From G965202665 sp965243835 (GTDB lineage Bacteria; Actinomycetota; Acidimicrobiia; Spongiisociales; Spongiisociaceae), in NCBI GenBank assembly GCA_965243835.1, contig OZ251578.1:3100001-3164000 (forward strand): a stretch of 64,000 nt of DNA. The letters run 5' to 3'. The notes under the pieces were generated by a model that worked only from the letters and a program-made list of their open reading frames with translations, searched no databases and was not told the origin of the DNA. Positions 26,464-34,720 of the stretch are shown here, one piece after another (within the stretch, counting starts at the first letter, position 1; every line of letters begins with the position of its first letter). The position numbers and the translations under genes were made by a program.

Positions 26464-26928
26464 ATGTCGGGGATGTGGGCCCGCCGCCGGGCGGTACGGG
26501 CCATTTTGGCCCAAGAGGCCGTTTTCACCCATCGGGATATGGTTCCGTTGCTGGCCGAGCGCGGCCATGCCGTGACCCAGGCCACCGTTTCCCGGGACCT
26601 GCGGGCCGTCGGAGCGGTGAAGACCGTCGCCGGGGAAGGAAGAGCCCGGTATGCGTTGCCCGACCCGGAGACGACGGACGCTCCCCGCATTTCCCCCGGC
26701 CGGGTTTTGGGCGAGTACGCCGAAACCATCCGGTGCAGCGGTAATCTGGTAGTGGTGACCACCCCGCCCGGAGCCGCCCATGTGGTGGCCCGGTCCATCG
26801 ACGCCGCCGGATTGCCGGGGGTGCTGGGGACGGTGGCCGGAGACGACACCACCCTGGTGGTGGCCGAAGAACGGACGGGCGGGCGGGCGGTGGCCGACCT
26901 GCTGGAGAAACTGGGAGCGGAACTATGA
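26464..26928 (+). CDS. argR: Arginine repressor
   Basis: ArgR of about 154 residues: an N-terminal winged helix (RAILAQEAVFTHRDMVPLL, then VTQATVSRDLRAVGAVKT) and a C-terminal oligomerisation and arginine-binding domain with PGAAHVVARSIDAAGLPGVLGTVAGDDTTLVV. It binds ARG boxes when arginine is abundant. ATG 26464 is preferred to 26449 because the ARG box and -10 element lie immediately before it; 26449 falls inside the operator region. Its last codons overlap argG by four bases. Confidence 0.93.
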   Translation: MSGMWARRRAVRAILAQEAVFTHRDMVPLLAERGHAVTQATVSRDLRAVGAVKTVAGEGRARYALPDPETTDAPRISPGRVLGEYAETIRCSGNLVVVTTPPGAAHVVARSIDAAGLPGVLGTVAGDDTTLVVAEERTGGRAVADLLEKLGAEL

Positions 26929-28118
26929 AGGTGGCGCTGGCCTATTCGGGCGGTTTGGACACGTCGGTGATCCTCAAATGGCTGATCGAGGAACGGGGAT
27001 GCGAGGTTGTCTGCTACACGGCCGACGTCGGCCAGGGGGAGGAGGTCGCGCAGGCGGTGGACAAGGCCCGGTCCACCGGCGCCGTCGCCGCCCTGTCCGA
27101 GGATCTGCGGGCCGAGTTCACGGAGGAATACGTGTGGCCGGCCATCCGGGCCAACGCCGTCTACGAGGACTACTACCTGCTGGGCACCTCCCTGGCCCGG
27201 CCGGTGATCGCCAAAGGCCTGGTGCGGGCCGCGCAACGGTTCGGGGCGGACGCCATCTCGCACGGGGCCACCGGCAAGGGCAACGACCAGGTGCGGTTCG
27301 AGTTGTCAGCCTACGCCCTCGACCCGGACATCAAGGTGGTCGCCCCGTGGCGGGAATGGAGCATGGGGGGGCGGGCCGACTTGGAGGCCTACGCCGTGAA
27401 ACATGACATTCCGGTGCCCACCACCCCCGCCCAGCCCTATTCCACCGACGCCAACCTGTTGCACATTTCCTATGAGGGAGGGGTTTTGGAAGACCCGTGG
27501 GTGCCCCCGCCCCCCGAAATGTTCACCATGACCCGGGACCCGCAAGACGCCCCCGACCGCCCGCGGGAAGTGACCATCGCCTTTCATCAAGGCTCCCCGA
27601 CGGCGGTGGACGGGGAGGAGTCGGCCCCCGCCGATCTGCTGGCCCGGTGCAACCGGATCGCCGGGGAGCACGGGGTGGGACGGGCGGACATCGTGGAAAA
27701 CCGGTTCGTGGGATTGAAAAGCCGGGGGGTGTACGAGACACCGGGCGGGACCATCCTCCATCACGCTCATCGGGCGGTGGAGTCCCTCACCCTGGATCGG
27801 GAGGCGCGCCGCCTGCGGGACGGCCTTTCCCCCCGCTACGCGGAGATGGTTTACAACGGGTTCTGGTTCGCCCCGGAACGGGAGGCCCTGCAGGGGATGT
27901 TCGACGAAATGCAACGCCCGGTCACCGGGGAGGCCCGGCTGGTTCTCTACAAGGGGGGGACGGCGGTCACCGGGCGCCGGGCGGAGGGTTCCCTCTACGA
28001 CCAGGAGTTGGTCAGTTTCGAGGCGGGCGGTTCCTACGACCAGGAGGATGCCACCGGGTTCATCCGCCTCAACGCCCTGCGGTTGCGCACCCTGGCCCGA
28101 CGCTCCGGGACCGGTTAG
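26925..28118 (+). CDS. argG: Argininosuccinate synthase
   Basis: Joins citrulline and aspartate using ATP. The 397 residues include the N-type pyrophosphatase motif AYSGGLDTSVILKWL, HGATGKGNDQVRFE, YSTDANLLHISYEGG, and GVYETPGGTILHHAHRA. The ATG overlaps argR's stop (ATGA), so translation is coupled. The other arginine genes (argCJBDF) are not in the window. Confidence 0.97.
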   Translation: MKVALAYSGGLDTSVILKWLIEERGCEVVCYTADVGQGEEVAQAVDKARSTGAVAALSEDLRAEFTEEYVWPAIRANAVYEDYYLLGTSLARPVIAKGLVRAAQRFGADAISHGATGKGNDQVRFELSAYALDPDIKVVAPWREWSMGGRADLEAYAVKHDIPVPTTPAQPYSTDANLLHISYEGGVLEDPWVPPPPEMFTMTRDPQDAPDRPREVTIAFHQGSPTAVDGEESAPADLLARCNRIAGEHGVGRADIVENRFVGLKSRGVYETPGGTILHHAHRAVESLTLDREARRLRDGLSPRYAEMVYNGFWFAPEREALQGMFDEMQRPVTGEARLVLYKGGTAVTGRRAEGSLYDQELVSFEAGGSYDQEDATGFIRLNALRLRTLARRSGTG

Positions 28119-28128
28119 GCGGCCGCCG

Positions 28129-29481
28129 ATGACCCTGTGGGGAGGGCGCTTCGCGCAGGGCCCCGCCGATGCGCTATGGAGCTTCACCGTGGACCCCTCC
28201 GACCGGCGGCTTTTGTCCGATGATGTCCGGGGGTCGCTGGCCCACGCCCAAATGCTGGGCGAGGCCGGGTTGCTGACCGACGAGGAAGCGGCCGCCGTCC
28301 GGGAGGGGCTGGAGAGCATCTTGGCCGAGGCGGAGGCGGGGGAGTTTCAGTTCACCGAGCGGGACGAGGACGTTCATTCGGCGGTGGAGCGGCGGCTGGG
28401 GGAGTTGATCGGCCCGGCGGCGGGAAAATTGCACACCGGGCGCTCCCGCAACGACCAGGTGGCTCTGGACTTGCGGCTGTATTTGCGGCGGGCCGCCGAC
28501 CGGCAGTCGGAGCGCCTCGCCGGTTTCATCCGGGTTTTGACGGAGGCGGCGGAGGGAGCGGGGGAGACGGTGGCGGCCGGCTACACCCACCTGCAGCAGG
28601 GTCAGGCGGTTCCCTTGGCGCATCATCTGCTGGCCTACGCCTGGATGGCGGTGCGGGACCGGGAGCGGTTCCTGCAGGCCCGGGCCCGGATCGACGTTTC
28701 CCCATTGGGGGCGGGGGCCCTGGGGGGGAGCGGCCTGCTTTTGAACCCGGCCCGGACGGCGGAGTTGCTGGGGATGGGATCGGCTTTCGACAACTCCATG
28801 GACGCGGTGGGGAGCCGGGATTTTGCGGCCGAGTACGCCTTCGCCTGCGCGCAGGCTCTGGTGCACTTGTCCCGCTTGGCGGAGGAATGCGTGCTGTGGG
28901 CTTCCTCCGAGTTCGGATGGGTGACCTTTCCCGATTCGCTGACCACCGGTTCTTCGGCCCTTCCCCACAAGAAAAACCCGGATATCGCCGAGCTGACCCG
29001 GGCCCGCTCCGCCGGGGCCATCGGCCATCTGACCGGCTTGATGGCCCTGCAGAAAGGCCTGCCCCTCACCTACAACCGGGACTTGCAGGAGGACAAGCGG
29101 ATGACGTTGGCCGTCGACGACCTACTGGCCGGAGCGCTGGAGGCGATGAGCGCCCTGTTGGCCAGGGCCGAGTTTCATCCTCCCCGCCCCGACTCGTGGG
29201 TTACGGCCCTTGATTTGGCCGAGGCCCTGGCGGAGCGGGGGGTCCCTTTCCGGGAGGCTCACCGCGCCGTGGGCGAATTGGTGGCCGCCCTGCTGGAGGA
29301 AGGTCGCAATTTGGGGCAGGCGAACGCATCGGATTTGGCCGCCGCCCACTCCGCTTTCCGGGAGTCGGACCTGGCTCGGGTGGACCCGTCCGTCTCGGTC
29401 GCCCGCCGCCCCGCCCCCGGGGCCGCCTCCCACGCTTCGGTGCGGGAGCAACTGAAAACCCTCCGCGACCTGCTGGTTTAG
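28129..29481 (+). CDS. argH: Argininosuccinate lyase
   Basis: Splits argininosuccinate into arginine and fumarate. A fumarase/aspartase-superfamily protein of 450 residues starting MTLWGGRF, with HTGRSRNDQVALDLRLYL, GYTHLQQGQAVPLAHHLL and the superfamily signature GSSALPHKKNPD containing the catalytic Ser. It lies ten bases after argG. The frame extends further upstream into argG but the conserved start is at 28129. Confidence 0.97.
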   Translation: MTLWGGRFAQGPADALWSFTVDPSDRRLLSDDVRGSLAHAQMLGEAGLLTDEEAAAVREGLESILAEAEAGEFQFTERDEDVHSAVERRLGELIGPAAGKLHTGRSRNDQVALDLRLYLRRAADRQSERLAGFIRVLTEAAEGAGETVAAGYTHLQQGQAVPLAHHLLAYAWMAVRDRERFLQARARIDVSPLGAGALGGSGLLLNPARTAELLGMGSAFDNSMDAVGSRDFAAEYAFACAQALVHLSRLAEECVLWASSEFGWVTFPDSLTTGSSALPHKKNPDIAELTRARSAGAIGHLTGLMALQKGLPLTYNRDLQEDKRMTLAVDDLLAGALEAMSALLARAEFHPPRPDSWVTALDLAEALAERGVPFREAHRAVGELVAALLEEGRNLGQANASDLAAAHSAFRESDLARVDPSVSVARRPAPGAASHASVREQLKTLRDLLV

Positions 29482-29665
29482 CCCCCCGGCGCCGGCGCGC
29501 CGCCCCTCCTGATTCTCCTCGGCGGACCCTCCCTGAGGTCGCGAAAAGACTTAAACAAACTTTCCGGGAATTGGCGTCAAAAGCATAGACTATACTAATA
29601 ATCAAGGTTCTAGTAATATGCTGAACACGAGGCGCCGAAGTCCCGCCGGAGAGGGGTGTCCGATT

Positions 29666-30622
29666 ATGGGTAATCACATGGGTGGTTCCCCCAGGGCAGG
29701 TCCCCTTTCCATGGTGCCGGCTCTTCTGATGGCCCTGGCGATTATGGCGTGCGGGGGTTACTCCGGGTCGGTGTCGTTGAGCGATCGTCCGGCTCCGCCG
29801 TCTCCGGAGGAGAGCGCCGCGGCGGACGCGTTGCGAGAACGGAGAATTCGTCAATGCATGGAGGAGGCGGGTTTTCAGTATATAGAGCATCCATTAACTC
29901 CCGGTTTCTATCGGGCGCACAGGGCGGGAGCTCGTAATGCTTCAATAACCGTGCAGGAAAATGCGGAGTACGCGGCGCGGTATGGATATGGATGGACGGA
30001 GCAGATCATTGCGGCCCAACTTCAGTTCGGACCGGATCCCAATTTTGATGTTTACCTGAGTTTAGATGAGGCTTCGCAAATTAGGTACGGGGGTGCTAGG
30101 GATGAATGCCGGATGACAGTGATGGAGGAAGAAGGATACATGGAAAATCTAAACGAGGTATTGAGTCGCAAACTGGATGAACTGGACGGACGCATACTTA
30201 CTCATCGTAAAGTGTTGGAATCACTACCTGATTGGTCCGATTGTATGAAGGACCAGGGTTACTCATACCGTACTTTAACGGATCCGGTAGAAGATATTAA
30301 GCAAAGAACCAACCGCGCTACCAGGGATGAGGATGACCATGGTCACGACCACGGGCCGGATACCCATACGCATACTGGACCAGACACCGGCAATCAAGAC
30401 CATGCATTAGACGACGCAATTCTCCGGGAGCGGGCTTGGCGGGGCGCGGTGGAGCGATTGCGCGAGTTGCAACCGGAAGAGACGGCGATTGCGGCGGCTG
30501 ATCTGGAATGTCGGGAACGCACCGGGTTGCTTACGGTCCTTGTGCAAGTAAGGGAGGAGTTGGAAGCCGGGTTCGATCGGGACAACGCCCTTTTATTAGC
30601 GGAAATCCACGGACGGGAGTAG
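29666..30622 (+). CDS. Lipoprotein with a His-rich metal-binding segment
   Basis: A 318-residue lipoprotein: hydrophobic segment ending in the lipobox IMAC (Cys29), then a mostly helical, acidic domain. Near residues 215-242 there is a His/Asp-rich stretch (DEDDHGHDHGPDTHTHT) with six histidines, suggestive of zinc or nickel binding. No enzyme family is recognised. GGAGAGGGG precedes ATG 29666; an in-frame ATG at 29618 lacks such a site. The codons are AT-richer than those of the flanking genes. It lies ten bases before an ABC-export adaptor and may work with it. Confidence 0.65.
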   Translation: MGNHMGGSPRAGPLSMVPALLMALAIMACGGYSGSVSLSDRPAPPSPEESAAADALRERRIRQCMEEAGFQYIEHPLTPGFYRAHRAGARNASITVQENAEYAARYGYGWTEQIIAAQLQFGPDPNFDVYLSLDEASQIRYGGARDECRMTVMEEEGYMENLNEVLSRKLDELDGRILTHRKVLESLPDWSDCMKDQGYSYRTLTDPVEDIKQRTNRATRDEDDHGHDHGPDTHTHTGPDTGNQDHALDDAILRERAWRGAVERLRELQPEETAIAAADLECRERTGLLTVLVQVREELEAGFDRDNALLLAEIHGRE

Positions 30623-30631
30623 GGTTTTGTT

Positions 30632-31885
30632 ATGAGACGCGTGTGGGCGGCTTCTCTGATAATGGGAGTGGTGATCGCCGCCGCGGCCGGGGCCTGGTTT
30701 CTGGGGCGGCGATCGGTGAACTCGCAACAGGCGGCGACCCCCGAACCTCCGCCGCCCTCCGTGTTGGCCGTTCCGGTGGAGAACCGGGTGTTGGAACGGG
30801 TGGTGGTTTCCCGGGCGGCGGTTTCCCTAGAAACGTTCGCCTCCATTTCGCTGGCCGCCATGGAAGTTCAAGGCGCAGGGGTGGTAACCAGGGCCGCCGA
30901 GGCGGGGTCGGAGGTTCGGGAAGGCGACCCCGTACTGGAGGTGGACGCCCGTCCGGTATTCCTGCTCCGGGGCGAGCGCCCCGCCTACCGGGCCGTCGCC
31001 GCCGGCGATTTCGGTCCGGATGTGTCGCAATTGCAACAATCCTTGAACCGACTCGGCATCGGAGGGACGTCGAACACCGGCGTGTTCGACGAGGCCACCG
31101 GCCGGGGGGTTCTCGCCCTCTATCTGCGCTCCGGTTATCTGCCGGCGACGGGAGAAGATTGGCCCCCTGAGACGCTGACCCGCCTGCGCAACCTGGCGGT
31201 CGCCGTAGCCGACAGCGACGACCCGTCCTGCCGTCCGCCCGACACCCGCCTGTCCTGCCCGCTGGTGACGGAAGCGGCCCGCCTCTATCAGGCGCAGACC
31301 GGGTTGCGCATTCCGTTCGGGGAAATCGCGTTCGCGCCGCAGGGGCCGCCGCTGGCGGTGGGCGGCGTCCCCCCGCCCCGGGGCGGTTCCGTTTACGAGG
31401 CCGAATTGGACTTGGCCTCCGCCGAACCGGTGGTCCTGGTGGCCCTGTCCCCGTTCGACGCCGGACGGGTGTCGGTGGGGTCGCGGGCGGTTCTGGACGA
31501 TGATCCGGAGGGGCGCACCGCCTCCGGCGCGGTAACCGACCTGTGGGCCCCCGAAGACGTACCGGAATACGGCGGGACCTCCACCCTGGCCCGGGTGGTC
31601 CTGGAAGAAGGCGGAACGGAGTTGCTGGGCCGCTCCATGCGGGTGCGCATCATCGGTGAATCCACCGGCCGGGCGGTGACCGCAGTCCCGACGGCGGCAG
31701 TGCGGTCGGACGCCTCCGGACGACTGTGGATTGACTTGTTGGAGGCGGACGGGGCGGGCGAATCCCGCATTCCCGTAGAAGTGACCACCGGGGTGGAAGC
31801 GGGCGGGTTGGTGGAAGTGGAACCGGTGGCCGGGATCATCCCGCCCGGGGCTTGGGCGGTGGTGGGCGGGCGGGGCGCGCAATGA
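30632..31885 (+). CDS. MacA/HlyD-like adaptor with peptidoglycan-binding domain
   Basis: The 417-residue product has an N-terminal membrane anchor (residues 5-25), a beta-rich stretch with EVREGDPVLEV typical of biotinyl-lipoyl-like adaptor domains, a PG_binding_1-type segment (DVSQLQQSLNRLGIG), and a C-terminal barrel. Adaptors with an inserted peptidoglycan-binding domain are usual for MacB-type transporters of Gram-positive bacteria. The stop overlaps the ATPase start. It probably couples the ABC transporter to the wall, or moves a peptide or lipid. Confidence 0.8.
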   Translation: MRRVWAASLIMGVVIAAAAGAWFLGRRSVNSQQAATPEPPPPSVLAVPVENRVLERVVVSRAAVSLETFASISLAAMEVQGAGVVTRAAEAGSEVREGDPVLEVDARPVFLLRGERPAYRAVAAGDFGPDVSQLQQSLNRLGIGGTSNTGVFDEATGRGVLALYLRSGYLPATGEDWPPETLTRLRNLAVAVADSDDPSCRPPDTRLSCPLVTEAARLYQAQTGLRIPFGEIAFAPQGPPLAVGGVPPPRGGSVYEAELDLASAEPVVLVALSPFDAGRVSVGSRAVLDDDPEGRTASGAVTDLWAPEDVPEYGGTSTLARVVLEEGGTELLGRSMRVRIIGESTGRAVTAVPTAAVRSDASGRLWIDLLEADGAGESRIPVEVTTGVEAGGLVEVEPVAGIIPPGAWAVVGGRGAQ

Positions 31886-32553
31886 ACCCGGTTGCGCTGA
31901 CCGGAGTGGAGCGGGTGTTCGCCGGGAATGTCCCCATTCGCGCCCTGGCCGGGGTGGACCTGACCATCGGGGCGGGGGAGTACGTGGCTTTGGCGGGGCC
32001 GTCCGGTTCGGGCAAAACCACCCTCCTCAACATTATCGGCCTGCTGGACCAGCCCAGCGCCGGACAGGTGTTTTTGGAGGGGACGGACATGACCGGGGCC
32101 GCCGAGCGGGAGCGTTCCCGGTTGCGGGCCACTCGCATCGGCTTCGTCTTCCAGGCCTTTCACCTGGTCGCCCACCTCACCGCCGAGGAGAACGTGCGCT
32201 TGGGAATGACCTACGGGATCGTCCCCCGCCGGGAGCGGTCCCGCCGGGCCCGGATGATGTTGGAGCAGGTCGGTTTGGGCGGGCGGGAGGAGTCCCTGCC
32301 GGGTCAGTTGTCGGCCGGTCAACAGCAACGGACGGCGGTGGCCCGGGCCCTGGTTTCCGGATGCCGCCTGCTCCTGTGCGATGAACCCACCGGCAACCTG
32401 GACGGGTCCAGCACGGCCGTGGTGCTGGATTTGCTGGACCGGTTGCGGGAGGGCCAGGAGATGACGGTGGTTACGGCCACCCACGATCCATTGGTCAGCG
32501 CCCGGGCCGACCGGGTGGTGCGGGTGGCGGACGGCCGGGTGGACGCGACATGA
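31882..32553 (+). CDS. MacB/LolD-type ABC transporter ATPase
   Basis: A 223-residue ABC ATPase with Walker A GPSGSGKTT, the signature LSAGQQQR and Walker B LLLCDEPTGNLD. The sequence GNLD and the QAFHLVAHLTAEENV Q-loop region are typical of the MacB/LolD/FtsE group that works with FtsX-like permeases. ATG 31882 overlaps the adaptor stop (ATGA), and its own end overlaps the permease start. Confidence 0.93.
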   Translation: MNPVALTGVERVFAGNVPIRALAGVDLTIGAGEYVALAGPSGSGKTTLLNIIGLLDQPSAGQVFLEGTDMTGAAERERSRLRATRIGFVFQAFHLVAHLTAEENVRLGMTYGIVPRRERSRRARMMLEQVGLGGREESLPGQLSAGQQQRTAVARALVSGCRLLLCDEPTGNLDGSSTAVVLDLLDRLREGQEMTVVTATHDPLVSARADRVVRVADGRVDAT

Positions 32554-33749
32554 CGGCCGGACGCTTCCGGGGTGCGGGACGGGCCGCCGATGTGATAGCG
32601 GACGCCGCGTTGCGGGTTTTGTCCCGGCCGGGGCGGGCCGTCCTGACCATCGTCGGGGTGGCTTTGGGGGTGGCCGTGCTGACGGGGGCGGTGGGGATTT
32701 CGCAAAGCGCGGGCAACCGGATAGTCAGCCGCCTGGAAACCCTGGAGCCCACCCTGGTCCGGGTGGAAGCCCCGCCGGGGGAGCCGCCCGGTTACGGCCT
32801 TTCCTGGGAGTCCGAGCCGGCTATCAGGCGCATAGCCGGGGTGCGGTCGACGGGAACGGCGGCAACGTTGGGGGAGGACGTTGCGGTAAGCGCCCTGCCC
32901 TCCGGCCCGGCCAACCGCACCGCCCGCCTGACGGTCCTGGCCGCCTCCTCCGGTTTGGCGGAAACGGTGGGGGCGGAGGTGGGGCGGGGGGTGTTTTTCG
33001 ACGCCTTGCTGGACGACGCTCCCTACCGGGCGGCGGTGTTGGGGGCGGGCGCCGCCCTCACCCTGGAAATGACCGCCTTCGCCCCCGGCCGGGATGCGGT
33101 GTTTATCGACGGGGCGGCTTTTCCGGTGCTGGGCGTCCTGTCCGACGCCGGGGAGGAGCCGTCCCTGTCGGGGGCGGTGATCGTCTCCCGCGGGGCGATC
33201 TCCGATCCTCCGTCCCCGGGCGTGATTTACGTACGGGCCGCCCGGGGCGCGGCCGGAGTAGTGGCCGGCCAGTTGGCGACGGTCGCCAATCCCGGGCATC
33301 CCGACCGGCTCATCGTCGGTTACCCCGCGGGCGGAACCCGATTGCGTCGGGATGTGGAATCCGATGTCAACGCCCTGTTCGCCACCCTGGCCCTGGTCAC
33401 CCTGGGGGTGGCCGCCTTGGGGATCGCCAACGTGACCCTGACCTCGGTTTTGGAGCGCAGGAGCGAGATCGGCCTGCGCCGGGCGCTGGGGGCGACCCGG
33501 GCCCGGATCGGGGCCGAGTTTCTGACCGAAAGTTCGCTGTTGGGCTTGCTGGGAGGGGCGCTGGGGGCTTCAGCCGGGGTGATGACCACGGCCGCGGCGG
33601 CCGCCGTTCGGGACTGGGCGGCGGTTTTGGACGGCTGGGCGGTGTGGGCCGGGCCGCTTTTGGGGATGGCGACCGGTTTGGCGGCCGGCGTATATCCATC
33701 TCTGGCGGCGGCCCGCATGGAACCCACCGCCGCCCTGCGCGGCTCCTGA
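32550..33749 (+). CDS. FtsX/MacB-type ABC transporter permease
   Basis: The 399-residue permease has one N-terminal membrane helix (about 28-50), a large extracellular MacB_PCD-like domain, and three C-terminal helices (about 275-300, 325-350, 360-385) that form the FtsX domain (ALFATLALVTLGVAALGIAN and RALGATRARIGAEFL). With the ATPase and adaptor it forms a three-gene efflux or mechanotransmission system. It starts with ATGA overlap to the ATPase gene. Confidence 0.9.
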   Translation: MTAGRFRGAGRAADVIADAALRVLSRPGRAVLTIVGVALGVAVLTGAVGISQSAGNRIVSRLETLEPTLVRVEAPPGEPPGYGLSWESEPAIRRIAGVRSTGTAATLGEDVAVSALPSGPANRTARLTVLAASSGLAETVGAEVGRGVFFDALLDDAPYRAAVLGAGAALTLEMTAFAPGRDAVFIDGAAFPVLGVLSDAGEEPSLSGAVIVSRGAISDPPSPGVIYVRAARGAAGVVAGQLATVANPGHPDRLIVGYPAGGTRLRRDVESDVNALFATLALVTLGVAALGIANVTLTSVLERRSEIGLRRALGATRARIGAEFLTESSLLGLLGGALGASAGVMTTAAAAAVRDWAAVLDGWAVWAGPLLGMATGLAAGVYPSLAAARMEPTAALRGS

Positions 33750-33825
33750 AACTACTGGCGCGGACGGCGGCGAACGGGTCGGCGCGCAGGCTAGACTGGG
33801 GAAAACCCGGAGCGGAGGGAGGACG

Positions 33826-34692
33826 ATGAATATGGACAAACGCACCGTAGAGGTGTTGGGGTTGGAAATGGCCTATACGGAGGCGGGGCAGGGGGATCCC
33901 ATCGTGTTCCTGCACGGCAACCCCACCTCCTCCTACCTGTGGCGCAACATCATCCCCTATGCGGAGGGGATGGGCCGATGCATCGCTCCCGACCTGATCG
34001 GGATGGGCGATTCGGGCAAGCTGGCCGTCTCCGGTCCCGACGCCTACACCTTCTCCCAGCACCGGGAGTACCTGGATCTGATGCTGGACAAGCTGGGCGT
34101 GAACGGAGCGGTGACTTTCGTGGCGCACGACTGGGGTTCGGCCCTCGGTTTTGACTGGGCGGCGCGTAATCCGGGGGCGATGAAAGGGGTGGCCTATATG
34201 GAGGCCATCGTGACCCCCGTTACCTGGGAGGACTGGCCGGCGGCGGCCCGCGGTATTTTCCAGAGCATGCGCTCGGAGGCGGGGGAGACGATCGTGCTGG
34301 AGAAAAACGTGTTCGTGGAGCGCATCCTGCCCGCTTCCGTCCAACGCAAATTCACCGATGAGGAAATGGCCGAGTACCGGCGTCCGTACGCCGAACCGGG
34401 CGAAGGGCGCCGCCCCATGCTCACTTGGCCCCGACAGATCCCCATCGGGGGGGAACCGGCCGATGTGCACCAGGTGGTGGAGCGGTATTCGGCCAAGCTG
34501 GCGGAATGGGACCTGCCCAAATTGTTCGTGAACGCCGACCCGGGTTCCATCCTGACGGGTCGTCCGCGGCGGGTGTGCCGCGCCTGGCCCAATCAGACCG
34601 AAGTCACCGTGCCCGGCCTCCATTTCATCCAGGAGGACTCCCCCGACCTGATCGGGCAGGCCCTGGCCGACTGGTTGGAGGGACTGTCCTGA
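33826..34692 (+). CDS. Haloalkane dehalogenase-like alpha/beta hydrolase
   Basis: The 288-residue protein reads like the haloalkane dehalogenase subfamily II (LinB/DhaA): HGNPTSSYLWRNI, DLIGMGDSG, the nucleophile Asp in FVAHDWGSALGF, and FVNADPGSIL followed by GLHFIQEDSPD, where the catalytic His lies. The Trp after the nucleophile and the early Asn in HGNP are the halide-binding residues of the family. It may therefore cleave carbon-halogen bonds, though other hydrolytic roles are possible. GGAGGGAGG precedes the ATG. It is monocistronic. Confidence 0.85.
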   Translation: MNMDKRTVEVLGLEMAYTEAGQGDPIVFLHGNPTSSYLWRNIIPYAEGMGRCIAPDLIGMGDSGKLAVSGPDAYTFSQHREYLDLMLDKLGVNGAVTFVAHDWGSALGFDWAARNPGAMKGVAYMEAIVTPVTWEDWPAAARGIFQSMRSEAGETIVLEKNVFVERILPASVQRKFTDEEMAEYRRPYAEPGEGRRPMLTWPRQIPIGGEPADVHQVVERYSAKLAEWDLPKLFVNADPGSILTGRPRRVCRAWPNQTEVTVPGLHFIQEDSPDLIGQALADWLEGLS

Positions 34693-34720
34693 CCGAGCGG
34701 CGCCCGGCGGATCGGGGTTG

